From assembly GCF_965227365.1 (NCBI RefSeq), contig NZ_OZ245754.1:2790001-2854000 (forward strand): DNA of 64,000 nt, in the 5' to 3' direction. The translations under genes and the position numbers were made by a program. The stretch is from Hwanghaeella sp965227365 (GTDB lineage: Bacteria > Pseudomonadota > Alphaproteobacteria > UBA8366 > Aestuariispiraceae). Of this stretch, positions 16,990 through 26,114 are shown piece by piece. The notes under the pieces were generated by a model. That model saw nothing but the letters and a program-made list of their open reading frames with translations. It was not told the DNA's origin and ran no database searches. The stretch's first letter is position 1. Each line of letters begins with the position of its first letter.

Positions 16990-17813
16990 AGCCGGAACAG
17001 ATAAGACCCGATGCGCTGATACCGGAGGACGGCGCCTGGTTGATCACGGCGGAGGATTCATTCCGCTTTGAGAAACAGGACGACCCGTACCACGAAACCA
17101 TGCGGTATGTCCTGAAGATGGGCGCCGTCATCCTGATCTGGACCGGCAATGTCGCCGAATTGCGCTTCAACGTTGCCGATGTCAGCTACGAATGTCTGAC
17201 GGCGGGCTTGGCGCACAAGCTATACCCGCTCGCCTTCGCGCCAATGGATGTGGCCAAGAAGGTCCGCCGCCAAGCCATCACGCGCCAGCAGGCAGAGGCG
17301 ATGGCGGCCGATTTCCTACGTTACCGGTCTCTTGAACTGACGCCGCGCACGGTCATCGTCGATTTGCCGCCTGCGCAGATCCTTGCCTCCTCCCCCTTGT
17401 TGCAGGCGCATTACGCCGATTGGCGGAACAGCGAGGCGGCGCATGAGGATGAACTCATAAAACTGGTCCGGAAAGACGGGCAGTTTTTCGTCGAAGCGAT
17501 CGGACGCCGCTCCGCCGCGGCCCGTTTCCATGGATTGGAATGGATCGCAAAGTCCATCGGCACCCCGACACTAAAACCGAACGCCAACGAATTCGAACGC
17601 GCCGTCGACCGCGATTATTACCGCGTTATTGAGCAGCGCGTCCCGATCCTTCAGGACGTGCACGCCTATGTTCCGGAAGAAGATGATCGAGGGCGGCGGG
17701 AATCCTACCGCCGCCTGATCACACCGATCACTGAGCCGGATGGGGCCGAAGGCGTCCTGGTCGCCTCATGTGTGCTGCGGGATATACCGGTCCCGGGCAA
17801 AACCACCGAATAG
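16986..17813 (+). CDS. Unknown protein with C-terminal PAS-like domain
   Basis: This 275-residue protein starts at TTG, overlapping the preceding stop. The C-terminal part (about residues 145-265) has segments typical of the alphaproteobacterial PAS_5-like family: a DPPAQ/SSPLL segment, DRDYYRVIEQRVPI, then RRESYRRLITPITEPDG and VLVASCVL. The N-terminal 110 residues contain a hydrophobic stretch (MGAVILIWTG) but no domain I can name. A ligand- or light-sensing role is possible for the PAS fold, with no output domain visible. Its 3' end overlaps the convergent gene by 48 bases. Confidence 0.65.
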   Translation: MKPEQIRPDALIPEDGAWLITAEDSFRFEKQDDPYHETMRYVLKMGAVILIWTGNVAELRFNVADVSYECLTAGLAHKLYPLAFAPMDVAKKVRRQAITRQQAEAMAADFLRYRSLELTPRTVIVDLPPAQILASSPLLQAHYADWRNSEAAHEDELIKLVRKDGQFFVEAIGRRSAAARFHGLEWIAKSIGTPTLKPNANEFERAVDRDYYRVIEQRVPILQDVHAYVPEEDDRGRRESYRRLITPITEPDGAEGVLVASCVLRDIPVPGKTTE

Positions 17814-18494
17814 ATCGCCAAAATCCGACGCGGCGGTGAAGGTCAGCCAGACGTCGTCCTGCGTCCCGTCCGGACGGGTCCATGTCGCCCCATGCGGGTA
17901 GCATTGGTAGTGGCCATATTGGATCGGGATCCCCCGAACGGCGAGCGCCTGTTCGCAGAATCCGAACATGAAACGCGCCTCGTGCTGGCAAAAGGCGGTT
18001 CCCATCGCCAGCCTTAGGATCAGATCGGAAATCCCCTTGCCGCGAAAACCAGGGACTTCCTCGGTCTCTGGCCGGAACCAGGTTTCACCGAAATAGCAGC
18101 CGACACCGTGCAACCGCCAGGCCGCCGCCGCCCGGACCTCAGGGATCGGATTGTTCTCCCATTGATTTCCAGGGACATAGAGCCCGCCGTCGGTCGTCAG
18201 ATGATCGGCCAGCGACCGGTCACCCAAATCAATGCCGCGGCAAGCCTGAAAGACGGCAGGTCCGTAACGATCCAATCCGACCAGCCAGAAAGCATCCAGC
18301 AGTTCGGCTGAGATGGCGATGGCATCGTGCCGGAAGATCTTCTGCGGCTGCCCCTGATCGGGCCGCGCGCCCTTGTAGATCATCTCCAATTCCGGGCCAG
18401 GCCCGAGCAAACGCAGGGTCAACCCCTGCTCTTCCATCTTTTCACACAGGTAAGAAACCATCCGAATGACGGTAAGCGTATTGAACGCGTCCAT
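17766..18494 (-). CDS. Unknown protein, possibly GNAT/autoinducer-synthase-like
   Basis: At 242 residues from the ATG at 18494, chosen because it follows a perfect GGGGGG ribosome site; the frame extends to 18560. I do not recognise the family with confidence. The stretch FRGKGISDLILRLAMG (about residues 150-165) resembles the acetyl-CoA-binding motif of GNAT enzymes, followed by FMFGFCEQALAVRGIP, which would fit strand 5 and helix 4 of that fold. No signal peptide or membrane segment is seen. The 3' end overlaps the convergent PAS-like gene by 48 bases. Confidence 0.55.
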   Translation of the reverse strand: MDAFNTLTVIRMVSYLCEKMEEQGLTLRLLGPGPELEMIYKGARPDQGQPQKIFRHDAIAISAELLDAFWLVGLDRYGPAVFQACRGIDLGDRSLADHLTTDGGLYVPGNQWENNPIPEVRAAAAWRLHGVGCYFGETWFRPETEEVPGFRGKGISDLILRLAMGTAFCQHEARFMFGFCEQALAVRGIPIQYGHYQCYPHGATWTRPDGTQDDVWLTFTAASDFGDLFGGFARDRYIPQHT

Positions 18495-18786
18495 AGTACC
18501 CCCCTTGGTCGAATGAAATGACGCAAAAGGAGGTTGAATTGACTCGGGGCTCACCGACAAATTTTGCCATGTCCGGTTGGCGATAGCGGTATTCCATTCT
18601 ACGAGGACGAGTCCGTTCCTTGGCCCTATCCGGGCGAAACCGACCGCCTCGAAAATTTCGCTGAACTTTTCCGTCCCTCATACGTCATCCCAGTAGAAGG
18701 CGGAGAATTCTCCCGGCCGCACCGTCTCCCAGCCGGAACGGTGTGCCGGGCCGTGACGCGTTCCGGAACAGCTGGAGACGATCGAC

Positions 18787-19089
18787 ATGCATCCATGGCT
18801 AACGAAGGCCGTCGATACGGTGAATGGCCACCCCAAAGCCACCCGTTGGGTCCTGGCCGGGCCCGGGGCGCTGATCGTTGCCACCCTGTTCATGGCGGCA
18901 ATGCCTGTCTGGCTGCCATCCGGGACCGCGGGTGTAGACAACATCGTCTACCCCCTGGTCCTGGCGCCACTGCTGTGGACGGCCGTCTTCCTCTACGCCT
19001 GCCTCGAGGAGAACCTAGGCCGCGGGGCCGCCGCGATGTCGGCCGCCATCCTGCTGCAAGGTGCGATCGTCGTTCTCGCCTTCGTCTGA
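18787..19089 (+). CDS. Small membrane protein, DUF3649-like (iron uptake module)
   Basis: A 100-residue protein with three hydrophobic segments (GALIVATLFMAAMPVWL near 28-45, IVYPLVLAPLLWTAVFLYACL near 53-73, and a C-terminal AAAMSAAILLQGAIVVLAF). It immediately precedes a PepSY membrane protein and a DUF3325-like protein. That trio is a recurrent proteobacterial module beside TonB-dependent siderophore receptors, in which the small protein is DUF3649. The assignment rests on topology and neighbours more than on motifs. The 226 bases upstream contain no supported gene. Confidence 0.6.
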   Translation: MHPWLTKAVDTVNGHPKATRWVLAGPGALIVATLFMAAMPVWLPSGTAGVDNIVYPLVLAPLLWTAVFLYACLEENLGRGAAAMSAAILLQGAIVVLAFV

Positions 19090-19123
19090 CCCATCGTCCC
19101 TTTCGCCATTGGGAGCCACAACC

Positions 19124-20716
19124 ATGCAAGCGCTATCACAATCCCAATTGAAGAGACTGACCGCCATACACGGCTGGTCCGGCATCGTGCTGGGCCTGCT
19201 TCTCTACGCAGTGGTGGTTACCGGCACGGTCGTGGTCTTCGAGTCCGAGATCGCTTCATGGTCGGTAGGCGGCCCGCGCAGCACGGATCAAATAACCGCA
19301 TCGATAGACGACAAGGTCCGCCCTTTGATCGACAAGGTCAGCAAAGGCTATCAGCAGGAGGTCGGGGTCTGGGTAAATGAACAAGGCCACCTGATGGTCT
19401 TTCCGCATGGTCATGCGCGGAACCCGGATACCGGGGAAATGAGCGATATCGGTACCATGTTCCGCGCCGACCCGATAACGGGCGACGTGCTGGAACGCCA
19501 CGAAGGCTTCATCTGGGAGGATCAGCCGGCATGGGCTGCCAGTGCTTTGAGTCGCTTCCTGATCGATCTTCACGTACAGCTTTATGTCCCAGAGCCCTGG
19601 GGTCTGATCCTCACCGGCATCCTGGGCCTGTCGATGATGGCCGCAGGCGCGACAGGTTTCCTGCTGCATCGGCACCTGATCCGCGACCTGTTCGTCCCGG
19701 TACGCAGGGGCGAGCGCCTGGTGACGTCGCGCGATCGGCATATCCTGGCAGCCAGTTGGTCCCTTCCCTTCGCGTTTCTGCTCGGCTTTACCGGGTCATA
19801 CTTCAGTTTCGCAGGGTCTGTCGGTTTTCCCCTGTTGAGCATGATCGCGTTCGGCGGCGACCGGGAAGCAATGGCGGAAACACTATTCGAACCGCCGGTC
19901 GTGACGGACGAAACCCGTATTCCGATGGCCGATCTGGATGCGATGATCGCGGAATCGTCAAGAATTACAGGGTCGGTTCCGACCTATATCGGCATTTCCC
20001 GCTATGGGCGGGCGGATTCCCGCATCAGCATCTGGCATTACCCTCCGGCCGGAACCCTGCAATACGTCCACAACGTATTCGACGGTGCCAAGGGGCAATT
20101 CCTGGGGCGTAGGCCCATTGTCGGGAATACGCCGTCGACCGCCAGTGATCTTGCCGGATTGATGGCACCGCTGCATTTCGGCCATTTTGCCGGTGTCCTG
20201 TCCAAATCAATCTGGGTGGGCCTCGGCGCGGCAATGAGCTTTGTCATTCTCTCCGGCCTGCGTCTGTGGATCCGGCGCCGACAGGACGATCGGTTATGGC
20301 GCGGTTTCGCGCGTGCGGTGACGGTGGTCGGTTATGGCCTGCCGCTGTCGATCCTGGGCTGTACCTATGCCTATCTACTGGCTCTGCCGGGGGATGATCC
20401 TTTCTGGTGGACGCCGGCAGGGTTCGTCTTCACCGCCCTGTCCGCGATTGCCTTGGGATTCGCAACGCACCGGGACGATCAACTGTCGGCGATCTTCCGC
20501 CGGATAATCGCTGTCGGCTGTCTGCTCCTGCCCGTCACGCGGATGGCCATGGGCGGGACGAGTTGGGCGGAGGCCTTGGCCTTCAACCGGGGTGCCATAT
20601 TTTCGATCGATCTGATGCTGTTGATCGGCGGCGGTCTGCTGTTGTTCTTCTGCCTGCGGCGGAAAAGTCGACCCGGCGTCCCAGTCCGAGCTGCTGTTCC
20701 GGAACCCGCCGAATGA
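19124..20716 (+). CDS. PepSY-associated membrane protein (siderophore-iron reductase type)
   Basis: A 530-residue inner-membrane protein. The frame begins at 19061, but the ATG at 19124 gives the typical start, with LKRLTAIHGWSGIVLGLLLYAVVVTGTVVVF as helix 1. Large periplasmic PepSY regions alternate with helices near residues 155-180, 220-245, 365-385 and four more at the C-terminus. Histidines in helix 1 and in APLHFGHFAG could bind haem. FpvG-like relatives reduce ferric siderophores. The stop overlaps the next start (ATGA). No TonB receptor lies in the window, which is unusual for this module. Confidence 0.85.
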   Translation: MQALSQSQLKRLTAIHGWSGIVLGLLLYAVVVTGTVVVFESEIASWSVGGPRSTDQITASIDDKVRPLIDKVSKGYQQEVGVWVNEQGHLMVFPHGHARNPDTGEMSDIGTMFRADPITGDVLERHEGFIWEDQPAWAASALSRFLIDLHVQLYVPEPWGLILTGILGLSMMAAGATGFLLHRHLIRDLFVPVRRGERLVTSRDRHILAASWSLPFAFLLGFTGSYFSFAGSVGFPLLSMIAFGGDREAMAETLFEPPVVTDETRIPMADLDAMIAESSRITGSVPTYIGISRYGRADSRISIWHYPPAGTLQYVHNVFDGAKGQFLGRRPIVGNTPSTASDLAGLMAPLHFGHFAGVLSKSIWVGLGAAMSFVILSGLRLWIRRRQDDRLWRGFARAVTVVGYGLPLSILGCTYAYLLALPGDDPFWWTPAGFVFTALSAIALGFATHRDDQLSAIFRRIIAVGCLLLPVTRMAMGGTSWAEALAFNRGAIFSIDLMLLIGGGLLLFFCLRRKSRPGVPVRAAVPEPAE

Positions 20717-21252
20717 TTGTTGCCTCTTACATCGCCGCAATCGCCGTGACGTTGACCGCCGTCGTGTATATCGCCGCAACCGACCCGAAGCGCAGGCGCG
20801 TCTCCGGTTTACCGCCCTACACAGGACAAAGGCGAGCCGTCCTAGCTTTGTTCGCGGCGCTGGTGCCCGCCGCTGTCCTGATCGCCGTGGGGGATGGTGC
20901 CGGACTCGTCGTCTGGTTGGGGGCCACGACGATTATGGGATGGGGCGTGGCCGCGTTACCGCCGCGACAGTCCAAACGGATCGGCATCTGGATCACCCAA
21001 GCGCTTGGAAAGGTCGCGCGAGGTGGTCCGGCGGCCTTGCGCCTTGGTCGTCAGATCGTCTCCGGGACCAGTCAAATCCTTACAGCGCCAGGGCGACTGG
21101 GCGACCTGCAAACGCGTGTCGTCGTACTGGAAAAGGCAATCGCGGACCTTCAGGCTGAAATGGTCTCTAGAACTGCTCCGGAGAAGGCCGCTTCCGCTCA
21201 AAAACTGACCACAGCGCTACCCAACGGATCGAAACCGCGCATCACCCATTGA
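20713..21252 (+). CDS. DUF3325-like membrane protein with coiled-coil extension
   Basis: The start at 20713 overlaps the PepSY stop as ATGA. The first about 90 residues carry three hydrophobic segments including a glycine-rich GDGAGLVVWLGATTIMGWG, the layout of DUF3325 proteins that accompany PepSY iron-uptake proteins. The total of 179 residues is longer than the usual about 110: the extra C-terminal 80 residues are soluble, and LGDLQTRVVVLEKAIADLQ looks like a short coiled coil. The function of the tail is unknown. It ends the module; a 118-base gap follows. Confidence 0.65.
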   Translation: MIVASYIAAIAVTLTAVVYIAATDPKRRRVSGLPPYTGQRRAVLALFAALVPAAVLIAVGDGAGLVVWLGATTIMGWGVAALPPRQSKRIGIWITQALGKVARGGPAALRLGRQIVSGTSQILTAPGRLGDLQTRVVVLEKAIADLQAEMVSRTAPEKAASAQKLTTALPNGSKPRITH

Positions 21253-21370
21253 AACCCCAAAACCGCACAAACATCCGTCGCCTTTCAGATTTTGCCATAA
21301 TAGAGCTCGCGTAAGGGTGTGAGCGGTCGACGATTCAATTTAAACAGTCCTGATCACTCATTCATATCCA

Positions 21371-22729
21371 ATGAGCGTGCCCGGAACGGACCGGTTCCTG
21401 CCCGCCATTGATAGCGAGCGTATCGACGTGGTTCAGGACCCGAAGCCAAACCCGGCACATTCAATACCCGTCTGGGTGACTTTCGTATTGCTTTGTGCCC
21501 TGCCCGTCGCGTCTTTTGTCGCTTCGCAGCAGGCGCCGATCGTCCTGATCCTATTAGCGGTCCTGCTAGTCGCTGCGGCCTTTCTGCAACGAGACGGGAA
21601 ATCCGGGATTGGTCGAAAACTTGCGCCTGATCCCGTCCTGCTGTTCTGGCTGGCCATCACGGGAATATGCCTCGGATACATCGCGGCAAGCTGTTTCTGG
21701 TCGATCAACCCGGACGACAGCCTGCAAAGGCTGAAGCGGCTTGGCCTGCTGTTGTTAACTGCCTTTCTCGCGCTCTACGCCGCGCAAAGGCTTGCCCCAC
21801 CGCCACGCGGTTTCCTAGTCGGTATCGTTCTGTCCGTTTTCGCCCTGCTTGCGCTTATCGCGGCAGAAGCTTTTTTCGGATTATTGTCCAAGGCGGTTTG
21901 GGGTGATGCTCCGGACCTCGACAAATTTCAGGTGTTGAACCGACCCGCGACCTATCTTGTGCTATTGGCTTGGCCGGCCGCCTTAGCCGCCCATCGCACC
22001 GACCATCGGATGCTGTCCCGGCTATTGATCCTTGCGACCCCCGCCATCCTTGTCGCTTCCAGCAATTCCGCCGCGCTGGCTGCAGCGGTTGCCGGTCTGG
22101 TCGCCTTTGCCGTCGCAACGTTGAACAGGAAAGCGGCCGCGGCTCTTTTCGGGACCGTCATTTTCTCAACCGTGCTGGCCATGCCTTTCGTAGCGACCAA
22201 TCAGCAGGTGATGAAAAACGGACTGTCCTCGGCGGTTGAAGCAGGCGCCTTCTCCGCTGCACATCGCTTGGCGATCTGGAATTTCGCAGCCAACAAGATC
22301 CAGGAGAAACCGCTTCTCGGCTGGGGAATGGATACAGCCCGTGTATTACCGGGCGCGGAGCGCCCCTTGAGCGAAACCCAGTCCTTTTCACCCTATCTTC
22401 AGGAACTGACGGGTGTCTTCCCGACATTGAAGGACAGCCCCGCGCTGCCCCTGCATCCGCACAATGTCTCGCTGCAAATCCATCTTGAATTGGGCATTGT
22501 CGGCGCGTTGCTGTTCTGCATCGTTCTGACCGCCGTCGTTTTCTTTTTCGCCTCGGGTAGCCGGCGGGAGACGGCACCCTACACCCTCGCCTGGCTCGCC
22601 GCGTGGTTCGTAATTGTTTTCCTCAGCATCGGGATTTGGCAGACATGGTGGTGGGCATTGTCCGCCATCTGCCTCGTACAATTCACCTATTTCAGACGTC
22701 CATGGCACCGGGACACGGAAATGGTTTGA
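21371..22729 (+). CDS. O-antigen ligase / polymerase family membrane protein
   Basis: A 452-residue polytopic membrane protein with about twelve hydrophobic segments and one large periplasmic loop (about residues 285-375). The loop contains LGWGMDTAR and LHPHNVSLQIHLELG, the HxHN-type signature of the O-antigen ligase (WaaL/Wzy) superfamily. It would join or polymerise undecaprenyl-linked glycan on the periplasmic face. It stands alone, about 5 kb from the glycan locus starting at 27981, and may serve that locus. The stop is convergent with glnT, 36 bases apart; no clear terminator is seen between them. Confidence 0.85.
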   Translation: MSVPGTDRFLPAIDSERIDVVQDPKPNPAHSIPVWVTFVLLCALPVASFVASQQAPIVLILLAVLLVAAAFLQRDGKSGIGRKLAPDPVLLFWLAITGICLGYIAASCFWSINPDDSLQRLKRLGLLLLTAFLALYAAQRLAPPPRGFLVGIVLSVFALLALIAAEAFFGLLSKAVWGDAPDLDKFQVLNRPATYLVLLAWPAALAAHRTDHRMLSRLLILATPAILVASSNSAALAAAVAGLVAFAVATLNRKAAAALFGTVIFSTVLAMPFVATNQQVMKNGLSSAVEAGAFSAAHRLAIWNFAANKIQEKPLLGWGMDTARVLPGAERPLSETQSFSPYLQELTGVFPTLKDSPALPLHPHNVSLQIHLELGIVGALLFCIVLTAVVFFFASGSRRETAPYTLAWLAAWFVIVFLSIGIWQTWWWALSAICLVQFTYFRRPWHRDTEMV

Positions 22730-22765
22730 ACGGAAAACCCCACGGTTACTGAGGTTAGTTGCCGA

Positions 22766-24073
22766 TCAGCAGTCCAGCGTGTTCACCCGTTCCCAATCGG
22801 TGAGGAAACGGGCATATCCGTTCCACTCATCGGTCTTGATTTTCACGTAGGCATCCGCGAATTCCGTGCCGAGGGCGGCGCCCAGTGCCTTGTCCTTCTC
22901 AAATGCACGGATGGCGTCCAACAGGTAGAGCGGCAGGCGTTTCGCACCGCGCGCCTTGTGGCCTTCCGTATACATGTCGATATCCAGGCGCTTCCCGGGA
23001 TCGGATTTTTTCTCGATCCCTTCCAGACCGGCCACAAGGACGGCGGCGGTCATCAGATAGGGGTTTGCCGCCCCGTCGGCCAGGCGCAGTTCGAAACGGC
23101 CCGGATCGGGAATGCGGACCATATGGGTTCGGTTATTGCCGCCATAACTGACCGTGTTCGGCGCCCAGGTCGCGCCGGACGCGGTGACAGGGGCATTGAT
23201 CCGTTTGTAGCTGTTGACGGTAGGGTTGGTAATCGCGCACAGCCCCTGCGCATGAGCCAGCATGCCACCCAGGAAATTGTATGCCGTGGACGACATTCCC
23301 AGTTCGCCCTTCTTGTCCAGAAACACGCATTTCTTGCCGGTCTTGTCCCAAAGGGACATATGCATGTGACACCCATTGCCGGTCAGGTGCATGAACGGCT
23401 TCGGCATGAAGGTGGCGCGAAGCCCGTGCTTTTCGGCAATCGACTTGACCATGAACTTGAAGAAGGCATGCCGGTCGGCCGTCACAAGCGCATCGGCATA
23501 GTCCCAGTTCATCTCGAACTGACCATTGGCATCCTCGTGATCGTTCTGATACGGACCCCATCCAAGGCCGATCATCGCCTCGCAAATTTCGGAAATGACA
23601 TCGTACCGGCGCATCACCGCTTGTTGGTCGTAACAGGGTTTGGCAGCGATATCCGCCGGATCGGAAATACCATCCCCTTCCGACGTGATCAGGTGGAACT
23701 CCGCTTCCACGCCCGTCTTGAATGTGAAACCCGCCTTCGCCGCAGCGGCCAGGGCCTTTTTCAGGACCACGCGCGGCGCCTGTTCGACCGGCTTGCCTTC
23801 CATGACCAGATCACTTGCGACCCAGGCCACTTCCGGCTTCCAGGGAAGTTGGACGACGCTGTCCGGGTCAGGCACCGCGAACATGTCCGGATGGGCCGGT
23901 GTCATGTCCAGATGGGTCGCGAAACCGGCGAAACCGGCACCATTGGCCTCCATGTCCGCGATAGCCTGCGCCGGCACCAGTTTGGAGCGCTGAATGCCGC
24001 AGAGATCCGTGAAATTGATCAGAAAAAACTTTACGCCGTTTGACTTCGCAAAAGCAGCAAGCTTGCTGGCCAT
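22766..24073 (-). CDS. glnT: Glutamine synthetase-like enzyme (type III GlnT / GmaS type)
   Basis: The protein is 435 residues and belongs to the GlnT/GmaS branch of the glutamine synthetase superfamily. It starts with FLINFTDLCGIQRSKLVPAQ. The catalytic region includes GVEAEFHLI, FMPKPFMHLTGNGCHMHMSLWD (the ATP/glutamate motif, with nucleotide-binding HMHMS), and the NNRTHMVRIP segment with the glutamate-binding Arg. It ligates an amine or ammonia to glutamate. The three upstream Glx genes match N-methylglutamate synthase subunits, so gamma-glutamylmethylamide synthetase is plausible, though no N-methylglutamate dehydrogenase genes are seen. Confidence 0.88.
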   Translation of the reverse strand: MASKLAAFAKSNGVKFFLINFTDLCGIQRSKLVPAQAIADMEANGAGFAGFATHLDMTPAHPDMFAVPDPDSVVQLPWKPEVAWVASDLVMEGKPVEQAPRVVLKKALAAAAKAGFTFKTGVEAEFHLITSEGDGISDPADIAAKPCYDQQAVMRRYDVISEICEAMIGLGWGPYQNDHEDANGQFEMNWDYADALVTADRHAFFKFMVKSIAEKHGLRATFMPKPFMHLTGNGCHMHMSLWDKTGKKCVFLDKKGELGMSSTAYNFLGGMLAHAQGLCAITNPTVNSYKRINAPVTASGATWAPNTVSYGGNNRTHMVRIPDPGRFELRLADGAANPYLMTAAVLVAGLEGIEKKSDPGKRLDIDMYTEGHKARGAKRLPLYLLDAIRAFEKDKALGAALGTEFADAYVKIKTDEWNGYARFLTDWERVNTLDC

Positions 24074-24095
24074 GCCGGATCTCCCCCTAGTTTCG

Positions 24096-25418
24096 TCAGT
24101 AACCCTGTCCCGGAATCCAATCCGTCCCTGCCAGGGGAACTTTCGCCATTGCCGCGGCTTCCACCGTCAACGCGTTCAAGTCCTCGGGCTCAAGATTGTG
24201 CACGTGGCTCTTACCGCAGGCCCGCGCGATGGTCTGTGCCTCGAGCGTCAGGACGCGCAGATAGTTGGCAAGCCGATGTCCGCTTTCAGCCGGGTTCAAA
24301 CGCGCGGCCAGCTTCGGATCCTGTGTCGTGATTCCTGCCGGATCGTTACCGGCCTGCCAGTCCTCGTAGAAGCCCGGCGCCGTTCCAAGTTTTGCGTACT
24401 CTTCCGCAAGGTCCGGTCGATTGTCGCCAAGCGCAATCAGGGCCGCCGTGCCGATGGAAACCGCATCGGCGCCCAACGCGATGGCCTTCGCGACATCCGC
24501 GCCGCTGCGGATCCCGCCGGAAACGATCAGCTGCACACCCTTGCGATGCATTCCAAGTTCCTGCAGCGCCTCCGCCGCGAGCCGCACGGCCGGGAGGGTC
24601 GGGATACCGACATGCTCGATAAAACATTCCTGGGTCGCCCCGGTGCCGCCCTGCATCCCATCGACCACGATGACATCCGCGCCGGACTTCACCGCCAGCA
24701 TCGTGTCGTAATAGGTCCGCGTCGCACCGACCTTGACGTAGATCGGCACCTGCCAATCGGTGATTTCGCGCAATTCGCGGATCTTGATTTCCAGGTCGTC
24801 CGGACCGGTCCAATCGGGGTGGCGGCAGGCACTGCGCTGATCGATGTCCTTCGGCAGGGTCCTCATTTCGGCGACCCGGTCGGTGATTTTCTGTCCCAGC
24901 AGCATGCCGCCGCCGCCCGGCTTCGCGCCCTGCCCGATCACCACCTCGATGGCATCGGCCTTGCGCAAATCATCCGGGTTCATGCCGTAACGCGACGGCA
25001 GATACTGATAAACCAGTTTCGTGGAATGCCCGCGTTCCTCCGGCGTCATACCACCGTCGCCGGTCGTGGTGCTGGTGCCGACTTCCGAAGCGCCACGCCC
25101 CAGGGCCTCCTTGGCATTGGCGGAAAGCGACCCGAAGCTCATCCCCGCGATGGTGATGGGGATGTCGATCGTCAGCGGTTTTTCCGCGAAACGGGTGCCC
25201 AATGTCACATCGGTCCCGCAAGCCTCGCGATACCCTTCCAGCGGATAGCGGGAAACACTGGCCCCTAGGAAGACCAGATCATCGAAATGCGGTAGTTTTC
25301 GTTTCGCGCCGAAACCACGGATCCGATAGATGCCTTCCGAGGATGCACGTTGGATCTCGTGCATGGTCGCCCGGTCGAACAGGTGAGATTCTCGCAGATG
25401 GGCAGTAGCGTCGGACAT
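24096..25418 (-). CDS. glxD: Glutamate synthase large-subunit-like FMN protein (GlxD/MgsC)
   Basis: A 440-residue protein containing the FMN/4Fe-4S synthase domain of glutamate synthase as a separate polypeptide. The ATG at 25418 follows the GlxC stop by 10 bases; the longer frame to 25517 is not needed. The FMN-barrel features are VIGQGAKPGGGGMLLGQKI (about residue 165), VKVGATRTYYDTMLAVKSGADVIVVDGMQGGTGA and VSGGIRSGADVAKAIALGADAV. The iron-sulfur site is represented by ACRHPDWTG plus later cysteines. With GlxB and GlxC it should form glutamate synthase-like or N-methylglutamate synthase activity. Confidence 0.9.
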   Translation of the reverse strand: MSDATAHLRESHLFDRATMHEIQRASSEGIYRIRGFGAKRKLPHFDDLVFLGASVSRYPLEGYREACGTDVTLGTRFAEKPLTIDIPITIAGMSFGSLSANAKEALGRGASEVGTSTTTGDGGMTPEERGHSTKLVYQYLPSRYGMNPDDLRKADAIEVVIGQGAKPGGGGMLLGQKITDRVAEMRTLPKDIDQRSACRHPDWTGPDDLEIKIRELREITDWQVPIYVKVGATRTYYDTMLAVKSGADVIVVDGMQGGTGATQECFIEHVGIPTLPAVRLAAEALQELGMHRKGVQLIVSGGIRSGADVAKAIALGADAVSIGTAALIALGDNRPDLAEEYAKLGTAPGFYEDWQAGNDPAGITTQDPKLAARLNPAESGHRLANYLRVLTLEAQTIARACGKSHVHNLEPEDLNALTVEAAAMAKVPLAGTDWIPGQGY

Positions 25419-25428
25419 CGATAATTCC

Positions 25429-26109
25429 CTAATAGGCGCCGATATTGTCGATCTTGAAATTGTACAGCTGGCGGGCCGAGCCATAGCGGCGGAACTGAGC
25501 CGGATCGGCATCGACACCCGCCCGTTTCAACAGGTCGGTCAGGGTCGCCAAGTGATCCGCGGTCATTTCCTTCTCGATGCAATCGGCCCCGAGACCCTTT
25601 GCCTCACCCCGGAGGTAGATCACCGCCTCGTAGATGGAATCGCCCAAACCGTCGTCGGCATCTCCAAGGATCACCAGATTGCCTGCTTGCGCCATGAAGG
25701 CCGTATTGTGCCCGACCGACCCGCCGACGACGATATCGATCCCTTTCATTGAGATCCCGCACCGCGAAGAGGCGTTGCCCTCGATGACCAGCAGCCCGCC
25801 ATGGCCGGTCGCCCCGGCGGACTGGCTTGCGTCGCCCGTCACCCGGACCGTGCCGCTCATCATGTTCTCGGCCAGTCCGACCCCTGCATTGCCGTGCACG
25901 GTCACACGGGCCTGCTTGTTCATGCCTGCACAGTAATAACCGACATGGCCCTGGACCGAGACATCGACGTCTTCATCCAAGCCTGCCGCCAGTGCATGGG
26001 CCCCGCGGGGATTGCGCACTTCAAAAGTCGTATCCGTCCCGCCGTCCTTGCGCTTCAGCAACCGGTTCGCCTGACGCAGGTCCGTTTCATTCAAATCGAT
26101 CGTCAACAT
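25429..26109 (-). CDS. glxC: Glutamate synthase C-terminal-like subunit (GlxC/MgsB)
   Basis: A 226-residue right-handed beta-helix protein equal to the C-terminal gltB domain made as a separate chain. Repeated GxxG turns are seen in VQGHVGYYCAGMN, VHGNAGVGLAENMMSG, VIEGNASSRCGISMKG and VGGSVGHNTAFMAQAG. The ATG at 26109 lies 5 bases after the glxB stop; a TTG seven codons earlier is possible. It structurally supports the ammonia-channelling complex of GlxB and GlxD. Order B-C-D followed by glnT is as in Rhizobium glx loci. Confidence 0.9.
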   Translation of the reverse strand: MLTIDLNETDLRQANRLLKRKDGGTDTTFEVRNPRGAHALAAGLDEDVDVSVQGHVGYYCAGMNKQARVTVHGNAGVGLAENMMSGTVRVTGDASQSAGATGHGGLLVIEGNASSRCGISMKGIDIVVGGSVGHNTAFMAQAGNLVILGDADDGLGDSIYEAVIYLRGEAKGLGADCIEKEMTADHLATLTDLLKRAGVDADPAQFRRYGSARQLYNFKIDNIGAY

Positions 26110-26114
26110 GATGA

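Noticed and set aside
18564..19151. Open frame upstream of and overlapping the small DUF3649-like gene
   Set aside because: After residue 70 it is a shadow of the membrane protein frame. The first part has no recognisable motif and no ribosome site, so a gene cannot be supported.
22958..24043. Plus-strand open frame opposite glnT
   Set aside because: Antisense to a well-conserved glutamine synthetase-like gene with all motifs intact; composition is typical of a shadow.
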